Positions 1 to 10,800 of a stretch of 64,000 bases of DNA are shown here, piece by piece (positions within the stretch are counted from its first letter, which is position 1; every line of letters begins with the position of its first letter). Origin of the DNA: Paraescarpia echinospica (Eukaryota > Annelida > Polychaeta > Sabellida > Siboglinidae); assembly GCA_020002185.1 (NCBI GenBank), contig CM034542.1, positions 59,752,097-59,816,096 of the forward strand, read 5' to 3'. The position numbers were made by a program, and so were the translations under genes. Below the pieces are notes generated by a model, which was not told the DNA's origin, made no database searches, and worked only from the letters and a program-made list of their open reading frames with translations.

Positions 1-1618
1 TAATTAATCCAAAGATTTGATTTCCCTTTGAAGCGGCAATACCGTACTGCTCTGAAACCTTCATATCAGCACTAATGGTTAACCTTAAGTCCTTTTCTTT
101 TACAGTAGTACTTAGTACAAAACCTCCCATTGTATATTGTACATTTTCACTCCCATTTGCGGAGGCATTTACATTTCTGAAAATTGAACATTTGCCATTT
201 TTCAGACCATTTTATCAACCTGTCAAGATCATCTTGTAAATGCTGTCTATCTCCATCACGTTTAATCCTTCTAAAAATGTTTGTATCATCCGCAAATTTC
301 AACACCCTGGTTGTTATATCATCATCCAAATCGTTGATATATATTAAGAATAATATAGGTCCCAGTACTGATCCCTGTGTTACCCCACTCAAAACTGATT
401 TCCAGTTTGAAGCCTCCCCATCAACTACTACCCATTGTCTTCTGTCAATTAGCCATCTTTCTATCCAGTTAATTAAATAATTTCCTTTTTTGGAATTTTG
501 ATGTGGCACACTGTCGAAAGCTTTCTTAAAATCTAAGTAGGTGATATCTACTGGTGATCCTCGTCTACCCACTTAGTGATATCTTATATAATATATTTGT
601 TAAGCATGACCTCGCTTTTAGAAACCCATGTTGAGATGGGTTTAACAAGTTATGTTTAACAAGAAAATCCACCATGTGATCTTTAATTAGTCTTTCTAAT
701 AATTTGCAAATCACTGACGTTAAACTCACTCGTCTGTAGTTCTCCGACTTGTTTCTGGAACCTTAATGTTTGCTTCTTTCAATTATAATGGAACCACTCC
801 CTCTTCTAATGACAAGTTGAAAACTGTTGCAAGTGGTATACTAATTTGTTCTACAATTTCCAATAGTAGTTTGGGCGGAATCCCATCCACTCCAATTTTC
901 TTAGCTATCATTTCCAGGGTTACAGACTGTTTAGGTTAACTACCTAAATAGTCTGATTCCGCTCCCTTGAACTTAGCCTGTGGTACTGGCAGTGAACTAA
1001 TATTTTCCCTGGTAAACACTGAACTAAAATACTCATTCAGGTCTTCTGCCATTAAGAATCCCTCCGATATTATATTTCCAGCGCTATCTACAGGACCGAC
1101 CTTATCCTGAACTTTCTGTTTGCTCCGAACATATGCATAAAAACTCTTGCTGTCTTGTTTTATATTACACGCTAATTTGTGTTCGTAGCTTATCTTTGAA
1201 TTTCTAATTTCAGTTGTAGCTTGGTTTAGTGCTTATTTATAACTGTTGTAGTCTTCATTATTTCCAGTACGTCTATATGACTTCCACATCATTTGTTTGT
1301 ACTTAATTTTTCTAATAGCTTCTTTCGATAAGTATTTCTTTCTGGACTGTTTCCCTTGTTTTTTTCAAGAGAACAAATTTATCGATGATGCGCTCTATTT
1401 CACTCTTTAAGATATTCCAGCATTCTGTTGCTGTCTTATTCTTCAGTGTGTTGTTCCAGTCTATCTTTGCAAAATATTTCCTCATTTCCTTACATCTTCC
1501 TTTGTGGAAATTTCTCCTGAACTGCTTTTTATTATTTCTTTCTGATTTTACTTTGATGGTAAAATGTATCTGGTTGTGATCACTATTTCCCAGTAGGTTA
1601 TTGTTAAAGTCGCTGTTT
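1..1618 (-). mobile_element. CR1-like non-LTR retrotransposon fragment (RT, truncated by window edge)
   Basis: The minus strand codes a broken reverse transcriptase: SPVDITYLDFKKAFDSVPHQ (motif A), GVTQGSVLGPILFLIYINDL (motif B) and LKFADDTNIF (motif C), with frameshifts between blocks. The DNA matches the 40.2-44.5 kb copy almost base for base in stretches. The 5' end stops near 1,618 where a TTAA-flanked element begins; the 3' end lies left of the window. Confidence 0.9.
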
Positions 1619-1622
1619 TTAA

Positions 1623-2411
1623 AGACTAAGTGAAATGAAATCTTAAATGTCTTTGAAACTTTGCATACGTAAACTTAATTCTCTTGTCAAAAAATGTGCC
1701 AAATATGAAGCCTATTCATTGTAAACCCATGTTACCAAGCTGCTCAAACGTGGTTATTTGCATGTCACAGCCCATCAGATGTTGCGGACGTTACTTGTCA
1801 CAGGTAGGGCCGCTGAGTGCGCCCTATTCTTTAGCATGATGAGCAGTGGCACGGCCTGTTGTTTCAAACTGTACATGAAATGGCAATCACGGAATTTTTA
1901 ATTTTTTGATATCACCATAAAGATAATTATCTTATCTACAAGTTTGTTGCTGGATGAATGCAGGAATTGTGTTAACTTTTTGAGCTATTGCCATTTGATC
2001 ATCGCGAATGTTCAACCTTGCATTATATCCACTGTCACATATACATTGCAGGATTAAAAAGTAAAAAAATTCCTGTGTGCATCCAGCGACACATTTGTGG
2101 GTAAGATTATTATCTTTACTGTGATATAAAAAATTATAATTCCGCGAATGCAATTTTAGGCATGGCCTGAAACACCAACCCATATAGATGGACACCACGT
2201 TAAATCCTAGCGGTGCTACGTCCGGTGACATCACCAACGACCACTAGGTGTCGCAATAAACTATGCAGAAAATGTACAGAAAAGTGCGACCAAAAGGGGC
2301 CTTGAACAGGGTGACGGAGGGGGTTAAAAAATTAGTTGAACATCAGGACACTATTTTTAGACTATAGTTCTTTCAGATTGGGAATAACAAATTGTTCATT
2401 TCACTTAGTCT
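1623..2411. mobile_element. TTAA-flanked 789-bp TIR element (non-autonomous DNA transposon)
   Basis: The ends AGACTAAGTGAAATGAA and TTCATTTCACTTAGTCT are perfect 17-bp inverted repeats. Each is bordered by TTAA (1,619-1,622 and 2,412-2,415), the target duplication of piggyBac and Kolobok families. An internal 101-codon minus-strand frame (1,932-2,237) has no recognised domain. A second copy of the right end lies at 47,395-47,437. Confidence 0.75.
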
Positions 2412-2415
2412 TTAA

Positions 2416-3572
2416 TAAAGTGTACATTGTTGTACAACATGAACAACATTTGCTTGTAATTTTGGTATTTAATGAACCTTATTTGTTATTCGAGCCAGTA
2501 GAATAATAAACATAGTATGGCATGGGAATATAATTTTTCATCTTTTGCACCAATTTATCTTAAAACAGGTCAAGTGAATACAATTTTAAACATGCATCAT
2601 ATGGAGCTGAGCTGGAGGAAAGTTACATTATTGGGTTAAAACATGGATGATCTCAGAATGTAACTTTTACCACTTTTTTAGAAAGCAGTTTAAGTTAATT
2701 ATGGTACAAGTTTACTGAACATTACGTACGTCAGTCCTTATAAACATGTTTTCTAGACCCCAGTCTGCTGTCTGTCGCAGTGTCAGTGCCGTGGTAATTT
2801 AAGCGACGGTGACGTTGGCGAGATTGATTTGTGATTTGTGTAGTCTTTTAATTAAGTTGTAATTAATTCCAGTTTGGTGTAGGAACGTCGTACAACGCGA
2901 TCCCCTTAGACTTAGTCTAGGTCAATACTTCAAATACATCAAGCAATTTCAGAGAATTAAGTCTCGGTCTCCGCCCGATTACGTAAACGCAAAAACGATT
3001 TCTGTTTTTGACATATTACCGATAACATCGTATGAACTATCTAGTATTTAGTGGACGCTAGGTGACGACCTGGCAAACCTCCTTTACACCACGTAGACAT
3101 ACACAACTACGTTCGCCAAAACACCCAGTGTTTACCGTGATGCTACCCCAGTGCAATCTATAAATAGTCCATAACAAATAACTATACAGCTATTACAGGT
3201 CAAATCATAAAATCTAGTCGTTTACCACGTGATAAGTTGACGTATTATCGCTCACCAGTGGCTACGCCCTTTACTCGAGACGTTTAGTAGCATCGCCCAC
3301 CGCATTTCATAATCCTGTTCTTAGGCATCATTCGTTGACATTTCTACAAGTTTTATATCACGTACTACACGGCCTAGGTCTGCACATTTAGAGTAGAGAG
3401 AGGCAAAGAGCACCCCAAGGGGCATAAGCGCACCTAATTATATACGTTCAGTGGTGTCATCTACCGATTAATGGAACGAAATAGAAACACCATGCTGCCA
3501 AACCATTTTGAGTATCGTGAAGAGTACCACCGCCAAGCAATGTCTCGTTACTATCATCGTAGCTATCCCTTG
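2416..3572. other. no gene recognised
   Basis: Mixed AT-rich sequence without a coding signal, tandem repeat or TIR that I can identify. Confidence 0.5.
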
Positions 3573-3932
3573 CTAATCATGTGCACATACAGCGACTTCG
3601 TGTATACTATCTGGTGTAGTACAATTCTTGTTTGATATATTTGTGGCCAAGTCAGTTTCAAAAGCTTCTTTTACGCTATAAATGACGGAATGGCCGAAAC
3701 GATTGACGACTCTCAGTAACGTTCTGCTACCTGTCATACTCCTTGTAGTTGCGAACTCGACACCATATACAAGTCCTTCAATTCGTTCGCTAGAAGACGA
3801 CTCACTGGAACCGATGTATGACACTTTGAAGACATCCAGCAGCTCTGGTGGTGTCTTTCCTTGTCCTGGTATCATGGCCTCTGCTGTTACAGCATGTGGT
3901 AAGTTTTGCTGTGTACTGTACTCTAGTGTCAT
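3573..3932 (-). CDS. hypothetical protein fragment, probably repeat-derived
   Basis: A 119-codon frame with a Ser-rich patch and a segment RTLLRVVNRFGHSVIYSV. It recalls uncharacterised multicopy proteins of invertebrate genomes, but I cannot name a domain. It directly precedes an RTE-type remnant on the same strand and has no intron signals that I trust. It could be non-coding. Confidence 0.3.
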   Translation of the reverse strand: MTLEYSTQQNLPHAVTAEAMIPGQGKTPPELLDVFKVSYIGSSESSSSERIEGLVYGVEFATTRSMTGSRTLLRVVNRFGHSVIYSVKEAFETDLATNISNKNCTTPDSIHEVAVCAHD

Positions 3933-3984
3933 AACAAATTATTTGAGATTAAAAAAAGCTTAGGACAGGTAGGCTTTCAGTTTC

Positions 3985-4990
3985 TCAGTTTTGGGTCAGG
4001 TCTCTCTGTGTTATGCTAGTGTCTGGCTGGAGATTGCAGTTGTAGAGGTAATCGCAGTACTCCGTCCACCGGTTCAATACAGCACTGCTTTCCGTCAGGA
4101 GATTTTCATTGCTATTTTCTACGGCTGTTGCCTTATGCTGTTGTGTCTTGAGAGAAACATAGGCCTTTTTTGTTGCGCCCTGCTGATAATCCTTGTTCAA
4201 TGTCCTTGCATCTGTCCTCGGTCCATTTCTCTTCGACATATCTCATCTTCTTCCTTACTTCGTAGTTCACTATGCTATACTGCGTACTTGCTTCGGAATA
4301 ATATGTTTCCGCTGTTTCAAGTTCCTTTTCTTTTCGCATAGGTCAAGAATATCATCTGTGACCCAGGGCTGGTACTTTTTCCTCGTCAGCTTTTTCGAGT
4401 ATCACCTCCTTGAGATCCTTTGGAAGGGTTTGACATCTCTTTTCAGGCAGCTGAGGGCTGCAAACTTCCCGCCTATCTGTGCCTTAAACACTTCTACGAT
4501 TTTCGTGTCTTTGAGTTTCTCGAGGTCAAATCGAATGCGAGTACTTCTTTGGAAGCGCTTGGTTTTCAACCTCAATTTGATGGTTGTGAGCACAAGGTCG
4601 TGGTCACTGCCGATAGCGGCGCCAGAATATGTCCTTGTGTTTGTCTTGCTCATGCTGGATTTGAAGCGTTGTGGAAGCAGTATGTAATCAATCTTTGTAA
4701 TCAATCTGATTGTGAACAAGTCCATTGGGAGCATACAACGTTATCGTTCAAGAGTGCTTATGGGGATGGAGCGTGTTAGCAAGAGTGTGGCTGGTGAGAT
4801 GGTGATATTGTGTGGTTTTGCAGAAACGCGGAGAGAGATGATCTACTTGAGACTGGAGTGCAACTGATGACGCATGCAACCAATTCTTTTCGTACAATAA
4901 GGGCTACTCCATGTTGATGTTGTGTATCTTTTCCACAGGACCAGATCTTGTGTCCCTCGTCCGTGTTTCTCCGAAGCCTGTCCATCTGAC
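3985..4990 (-). mobile_element. RTE-type LINE remnant: endonuclease C-terminus and linker
   Basis: In minus-strand order: a decayed piece with EGHKIWSCGK and GVALIVRKELV, then KIDYILLPQRFKSS and GSDHDLVLTTIKLRLKT (the endonuclease SDH motif), then the linker with KWTEDRCKDIEQGLSAG and AVLNRWTEYCDYLYN. These are typical of the endonuclease-RT proteins often annotated in animals as craniofacial development protein 2-like. Frameshifts separate the pieces and the RT domain is absent. Confidence 0.85.
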
Positions 4991-5031
4991 CTCAGCAAGT
5001 TCCAGGATATACCACACATAGCGCTTTAATT

Positions 5032-5032
<1 letters not shown>

Positions 5033-5062
<30 letters not shown>

Positions 5063-5121
5063 ACACACACACACACACATATATACATACATATATATAT
5101 ATATAATATATATATATATGC
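5033..5121. repeat. (CA)n / (TA)n microsatellite
   Basis: Runs of CA with occasional TA switch to a pure TA tract. It lies inside old transposon sequence. Confidence 0.95.
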
Positions 5122-5159
5122 TACACATACCATAACAACAAGTACATAATTGTATTACT

Positions 5160-6196
5160 CATACATTATACCCAACATCTTCCACAAACTACATTCATCA
5201 CTGACTCCGCATGGTAGCAGGGGCTGTCGATGTTCAGTTTGCACTGAAGGTACGCAGTAATGATGTCCGCATTCAAGCCGTGGCGTGCGTCTGTGTGCAT
5301 TTTCCGCAAGATGGAAAACAGCCTCCCTACATCAGCATTGCTGTGTGGGAGGCGGAGTAGATGTGCGTCACCTTTGGCTTTGCCTACAGAGGGAAGTGGA
5401 AGGCTTGCAACGGCGTCTTGAGAGAATCTCAGACGAGACATGGTCGATCTGCCGCGCTTGGCCATCCTCCTCCACCACGATGGCGTCATCGGCTAACAGC
5501 TAAAAATCCTCATCTTTCAGCTGTTCGGCATCAACGTCTGGAGCAAACGGCTCCAGACGCACAATCGGCTCATACGTGAGGTTCGCATGGGCTGTAGGGT
5601 CGAGAACACTTAAGTCGTGCAACACCGGGTTGCCGAACGGAAACTTTGCGACTATCTTGCGCACAACCGCAAAGTAAAATGCGCGCACATCGTTGATGAA
5701 AGACGGCTGGACGGCTGGCGCAATATCTTCATCTTCGAAGATGGAGCGCACCTTCAAACTGACCGCGATGGTCGAGTCATCGTGCTGGATGGAGCGATCG
5801 TCGAAGTTGATGGTGCGCAGGTCAACAACGTTACGGGTGTGGCCATTAGCTGTTACCCGCCGTTGAGCCACCAGCCGCATTTTTAGAACTACAATTTACG
5901 AGCACGCCATCTATTGGCTATTGCGCACTACAACGAACTAAATCACTGACGTTCTTTCGATGTAGCTATAGTCACTAAAATAAACGATTACTTCATTGCA
6001 CCACAAGCTGTTGGTTTTTTCGACTGAAATGACTGCAATATGGTTTTGTGACGTGTACAAGTAAATAGTGTACCTATATAAAGATTTTTATAAATTTGAT
6101 TGAAATCCGTATCAAAATAGAGTACGGCCGTATTACTCAAAAAATGGTCAAAATCCGTATCGGATACGAGTAATCCGTATCATATGGCAGGTCTGC
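5160..6196 (-). mobile_element. hAT-like transposon, internally deleted
   Basis: The minus strand ends in a hAT C-terminal dimerisation block: DVRAFYFAVVRKIVAKFPFG, then after a frameshift LPHSNADVGRLFSILRKMH and ITAYLQCKLNIDSPC. The right boundary has CAGACCTGCCA (minus strand, 6,185-6,195), which fits a hAT terminus, preceded by short direct copies of an ATCCGTATC-type motif that may be transposase sites. The zinc finger and catalytic core are missing, and I found no matching left terminus. Confidence 0.75.
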
Positions 6197-6600
6197 ATTG
6201 TGCAGCCGTAGTGTCCCGTGGTTGGGCGAAGGTCTCAGCATGTCGTTTTTAGATCTGCATGTCTCGCGCTATCTTCTGCCAAATGGTGCCTTTCCAGTAC
6301 TCGTCAAGTTCGTCTCTCCACCATCTCGCTGGTCTTCCTCTAGATCGTTTCCCTTCATAAGGTCTCCAGGTGGTGATACGCGATATCCGTCGGTTATCTC
6401 GTAGTCTATTGATGTGCCCTACCCAGGTCCACTTCTGTCTTCTGATTTGTTCTATCACGTCTATGACCTTTGTTTTCTCTCTTAACCAAATGTTTGGTTT
6501 TTCTCTCCCGATGTTTAATACTTCTTTGCATCTTTGTTTGTGCGGATGCTAACTTGTTCTTTGCCTGGTTGGTGAGCATGGGCGTCCGCGAGGGGGGCAA
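6197..6600 (-). mobile_element. LINE 3' coding end (RT C-terminal WxGH...GRP block)
   Basis: RRQKWTWVGHINRLRDNRR followed by GKRSRGRPARWWRDELDEYW is the conserved tail of endonuclease-RT ORFs. A frameshift separates it from the preceding NQAKNKLASAQTKMQRSI. It lies upstream, in the element's sense, of the endonuclease remnant at 4-5 kb, so it is a separate insertion. Confidence 0.85.
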
Positions 6601-6629
6601 GGGGGCACTTGTCCCTTGGATTTGACATT

Positions 6630-6948
6630 TTTTAACAAGATTGCCATCCAGAAAATTAACTCTAGATGGCAGGTGGACAAGGAAGCCTTTTGACTTATCG
6701 AGAGTCCAATACTTTTTATCTACGTGTATCCCGCCCTTTTAAGGTGTGTCGATTTTATTTTAAAACATATTCACGCTACTAGCCCCAACACAATCAGGAG
6801 ATACTATGTTCCATTCATTTACAGTCCTTTGTGAGAATGAGAACTGTCTTATATATAATCTACACTGCTCCTTTACTAATGTAACTTCATGTCCTCTTGT
6901 CATTCTATCTTTCTTAACTGAGAACAAAATATTTCTATCAATATTTGA
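6630..6948 (-). mobile_element. CR1-like 3' end fragment
   Basis: Contains the last codons (FSFSQRTVNEWN, GASSVNMF) and the 3' terminus with the AACAAGATT tail motif. It matches the 40.2-kb element. Confidence 0.9.
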
Positions 6949-7106
6949 TGGGTGGAAGGATGGAATATGAGGGGTGTCAGTGACAAATGAACGAGTGAGG
7001 TAAGGTTGGAAAAAAGGCAAGATATGAATAAACTGGTTAACCATTGCAATATACTGATTAAAACTGGTGATGTGTGTGCACGCGCGTGTAATGAAGTTGT
7101 TGAGAA

Positions 7107-7392
7107 GTGTGGGAGAGAGTGTGAGAGAGTGAGAGAGAGAGAGAGGGAGTGTGAGAGAGAGTGAGAGAGAGAGAAAGAGAGAGAGTACGAGAGAGGGAGT
7201 GTGAGAGAGAGTGAGAGATTGTGAGAGAGAAAGAGAGAGAGAGTGAGTGACAGAGAGAGTGTGGGAAAGAGTGAGAGAGTGTGTGTGTGGGAGAGGGTGA
7301 GAGAGAGTGAGAGAGAGAGTGTGTGTGGGAGAGAATGAGAGAGAGTGTCAGAGAGAGTGAGAGAGAGTAAGAGAGAGGGAGTGTGAGAGAGC
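7107..7392. repeat. (GA)n/(GT)n-rich microsatellite
   Basis: About 285 bp of imperfect GAGAGTGTGAGAGA-type repeat, beyond the 3' end of the P450 gene. Confidence 0.95.
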
Positions 7393-7531
7393 AGTCAGGA
7401 AGATTTGCTTGAAATTTAAGTTCACAAAAGTAAAATATTTAATGACAAACTAGGGCAGAAGACGAGCTATACTTTTGATGCTATGCAAATTTACAACAAA
7501 CTAAGCAGATTTTGCTTGATTTATGTCTAGA

Positions 7532-7537
7532 TTTATT
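7532..7537 (-). terminator. candidate poly(A) signal AATAAA for the P450 gene
   Basis: AATAAA on the minus strand lies about 240 nt after the stop codon of the CYP39A1-like gene. A 3' UTR of that length is ordinary. It is a short motif, so this is a position-based inference only. Confidence 0.4.
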
Positions 7538-7773
7538 TGTTGCATGATTGGGACAACCGATAAGGACAGGAACACTAATTATAGGCTGCTAATGAAAACA
7601 AATATATAGGTTTATACCAAATTTGTTTGGTAAAATATGGATTTCAATGAAAGACATTGTTGCATGTTTAATAGAGATTGCCCATCATATACGATTTATA
7701 GATGAGACATTTAAAACTACAGAAGCTGCTGTGTGAACATTGACAGACAACCAAGCTGCAGCTCCAACATTTC

Positions 7774-7857
7774 CTAAATGATCTTCTCTTCAATACATGT
7801 GTATCCAACCGTCACAGGCGTCTTTGGCTGCTGCGTGCCGACCAAATGCACCATACT
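7774..7857 (-). CDS. CYP39A1-like: CYP39A1-like exon 13 (C-terminus, stop)
   Basis: Encodes residues 461-487 and a TAG stop (7,774-7,776). SMVHLVGTQQPKTPV aligns with the terminal beta-sheet SYLHLVGVPQPEG of CYP39A1. The acceptor is CTTTTTTGGCAG|AGT, phase 0. Confidence 0.92.
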   Translation of the reverse strand, partial: SMVHLVGTQQPKTPVTVGYTCIEEKII

Positions 7858-10800
7858 CTGCCAAAAAAGAATATATTAATTCCCAAATATACCACATCAA
7901 GTTAATATGCTATTATCGTTGTAGCTATATCTATTTACAGACAAATGGGTCCATCATAGCAATTCCACGTAAACATAATACCTATTACAAAATACCATTT
8001 CTCAATTCAAACTCACATTGAAATTACAATATATGAATGGAGCAATCATCTCCATACTCCTACTCATTACCAATAAATTACATTGTAGAGCAGCTTTACT
8101 TTACAAATATGATTTCAAACATAATGTACCATTCAAAGTTTGAGTACATTCTAAAGAATTAATAAACTTTTAATAGCTAAAAGGTATTTGAAAAATGTTC
8201 AATTAGTTTCAACAATTTCTAATATTTTTTTAATGTAAACTCAATCTTAATTTTTGTAATTGGAATAGTTCTTTTAATTATAAAACAAACTCTAAACAGT
8301 GAATTTGTGTACTTGACCTGTAGGTCTAAACATAACATTTATGTGCTTGACCTGAAGGTCTAAACATAACATTTCTGTACTTGACCTGTAGGACTAAACA
8401 TAACATTTCTGTAGTTGACTTGTACGTCTAAACATAACATTTATGTGCTTAACCTGTAGATCTAAACATGAAATTTCTGTACTTGACATGTTGGTCTAAA
8501 CTTAACATTTCTTGACCTGTAGGTCTAAACATATCATTTTATAACTTGACCTGTAGATCTAAACATAACATTTCTGTACTTGACCTGTAGGGCTAAACAT
8601 AACATGTATATGTTTGACCTGTAGATATCAACGTAACATTTCTTAACTTGATCTGTAGTTCTAAACATAACATTTCTGAACTTAACCTGAAGGTCTAAAA
8701 ATAACATTTATGTACTTGACCTGTAGTTCTAAACATAACATTTTTGTGTTTGACCTGTAGTTCTAAACATAACATTTTTGGTTTGACCTGAAGGTATAAA
8801 CATAACATTTCTGTACATGAACTGTAGTTCTAAACATAAAATTTCTTACATTGACCTGTAGTTCTAAACATAACATTTAACTTGCCCTGTAGGTCTAAAC
8901 ATAACATTTGTTAATTTGACCTGTAAGTCAAAACATAGCATGCGGCAGCTTAGCATCATAATGATTTCTGTAAGTCTTGTAATTTGCCAATGTGAGAGAT
9001 ATCATTAGCAGATAAACTGAATTGTTGCATAAGTTGCCCAGGTAGAAAACATGAAAAACATTAATGTTACCAGTTTCTGCAACATAATAATACCGCTGTA
9101 CAAAACAATAGTTAGGCCTCATTTAGAATATTGTATTCAAGCGTGGAGGCCATATCGCAGGAAGGACATATATATGCTAGAAAAAGTGCAGAGGAGAGCA
9201 ACTAAAATGATACCAAAACCGAGGGATCTTAGTTATGAAATACGCGTAAAAAAATGTGGTTTAACAACACTAGAGACTAGGAGATTGAGAGGAGATCAGA
9301 TAGAAGTGTTTAAAATATTGAATGGTTATGAAAATATTGATAGAAATATTTTGTTCTCAGTTAAGAAAGATAGAAGGACCAGAGGACATGAAGTTACATT
9401 AGTAAAGGAGCAGTGTAGATTAGATATAAGAAAGTTCTCATTCTCACAAAGGACTGTAAATGATTGGAACAGATTATCTCCTGATTGTGTTGGTGTTAGT
9501 AGCGTGAATATGTTTAAAAATAAAATCGACACATACCTTAAAAGGGCAGAATACACGTAAATAAAAAAGTATTGGACTCTCGATAAGCCAAAAGGCTTCC
9601 TTGTCCACCTGTCATCTAGTTAATTTTCTGGATGGCAATCTTGTTAAATCTTGTTAAACATAGTTATTTGTGCAGAAAGCATTTTTGACATTAAAATGTT
9701 ATTATGTTATGCTTAAAACACTCACAACATCTGGCACTGGGCCCATCATTGTGATGTCATATTTGTAGATCACCATGGCAACGAACAATTGTATCTCCAT
9801 CAGGCCAAACCACCTGGAACATACAAAGATCAGATATCAGGTCAAACCACCTGGAACATGCACAGATCAGACCTCAGGCCAAACCACCTGGAACACACAC
9901 AGATCACATGACAGACCAAACCACCTGGAAAACAGAGAGATCAGATCTCAGGACAAACCACCTGGAAAACACAAATATCAGATCTCTGGCCAAACTACCT
10001 GGAACACACAGATATCAGATCTAAGGCCAAATCACCTGGAACACAGAGATCAGATCTCAGGTCAAACCATCTGGAACACACAAAGATCAGATCTCAGGCC
10101 AAACCATCTGGAACACACAAAGGTCAGATCTCATGCCAAACCACCTGGAACACAGAGATTAAATCTCGGGCCAAACCACCTGGAACACATAGATATCAGG
10201 TCTCAGGCCAAACCACCTGGAACACATAGAGATTAGATGTCAGACCAAACCATCTGGAACACACAAAGATCAGATCTCAGGCCAAACCATCTGGAACACA
10301 CAAAGATCAGATCTCAGGCCAAACCACCTGGAACACAAAGAGATTAGATCTCAGGCCAAACTACCTGGAAAACATAGAGATCAGATCTCAGACCAAACCA
10401 CCTGGAACACACAAAGATCAGATTTCAGGCCAAACCACCTGGAGCACACAAAGATTAGATCTTGTACGTTGGAACTGAGCAAATACCCTGAACACCAAAG
10501 GGCCAAGCAGTACACTCAAACGCTGTCTCCAATATTGCCAAGAAAGCATCTGTAAAATCTTAATCTTTTGTACATTTTGTGAACACAATATTAAAACTGC
10601 AAACCCTATGTCAGGCTGATTAAATGCAATTTGGGAGGCAGTGGACCTTCAACACATTTAGTCTAGTATTAATTAACAACATTAAATTAATAAACATTCA
10701 TAAATTAGAAACTGACAAGGTCGGTTTAGTACTGGTAGTAAAAACCTCTTGACAAGATAACTGAATAGAGCCCAAAAGACTAATCTTGTTAAAACACTGC

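Noticed and set aside
1932..2237. 101-codon minus-strand frame as a host gene
   Set aside because: It lies inside the TTAA-flanked element, has no recognised domain and no splice context.
10470..10555. Possible exon 12 (acceptor-like TTTTACAG followed by RCFL...AILE on the minus strand)
   Set aside because: It needs a frameshift, lacks the YKYD block and a matching donor. The segment at 9,726-9,813 fits the family, phase and splice sites fully.
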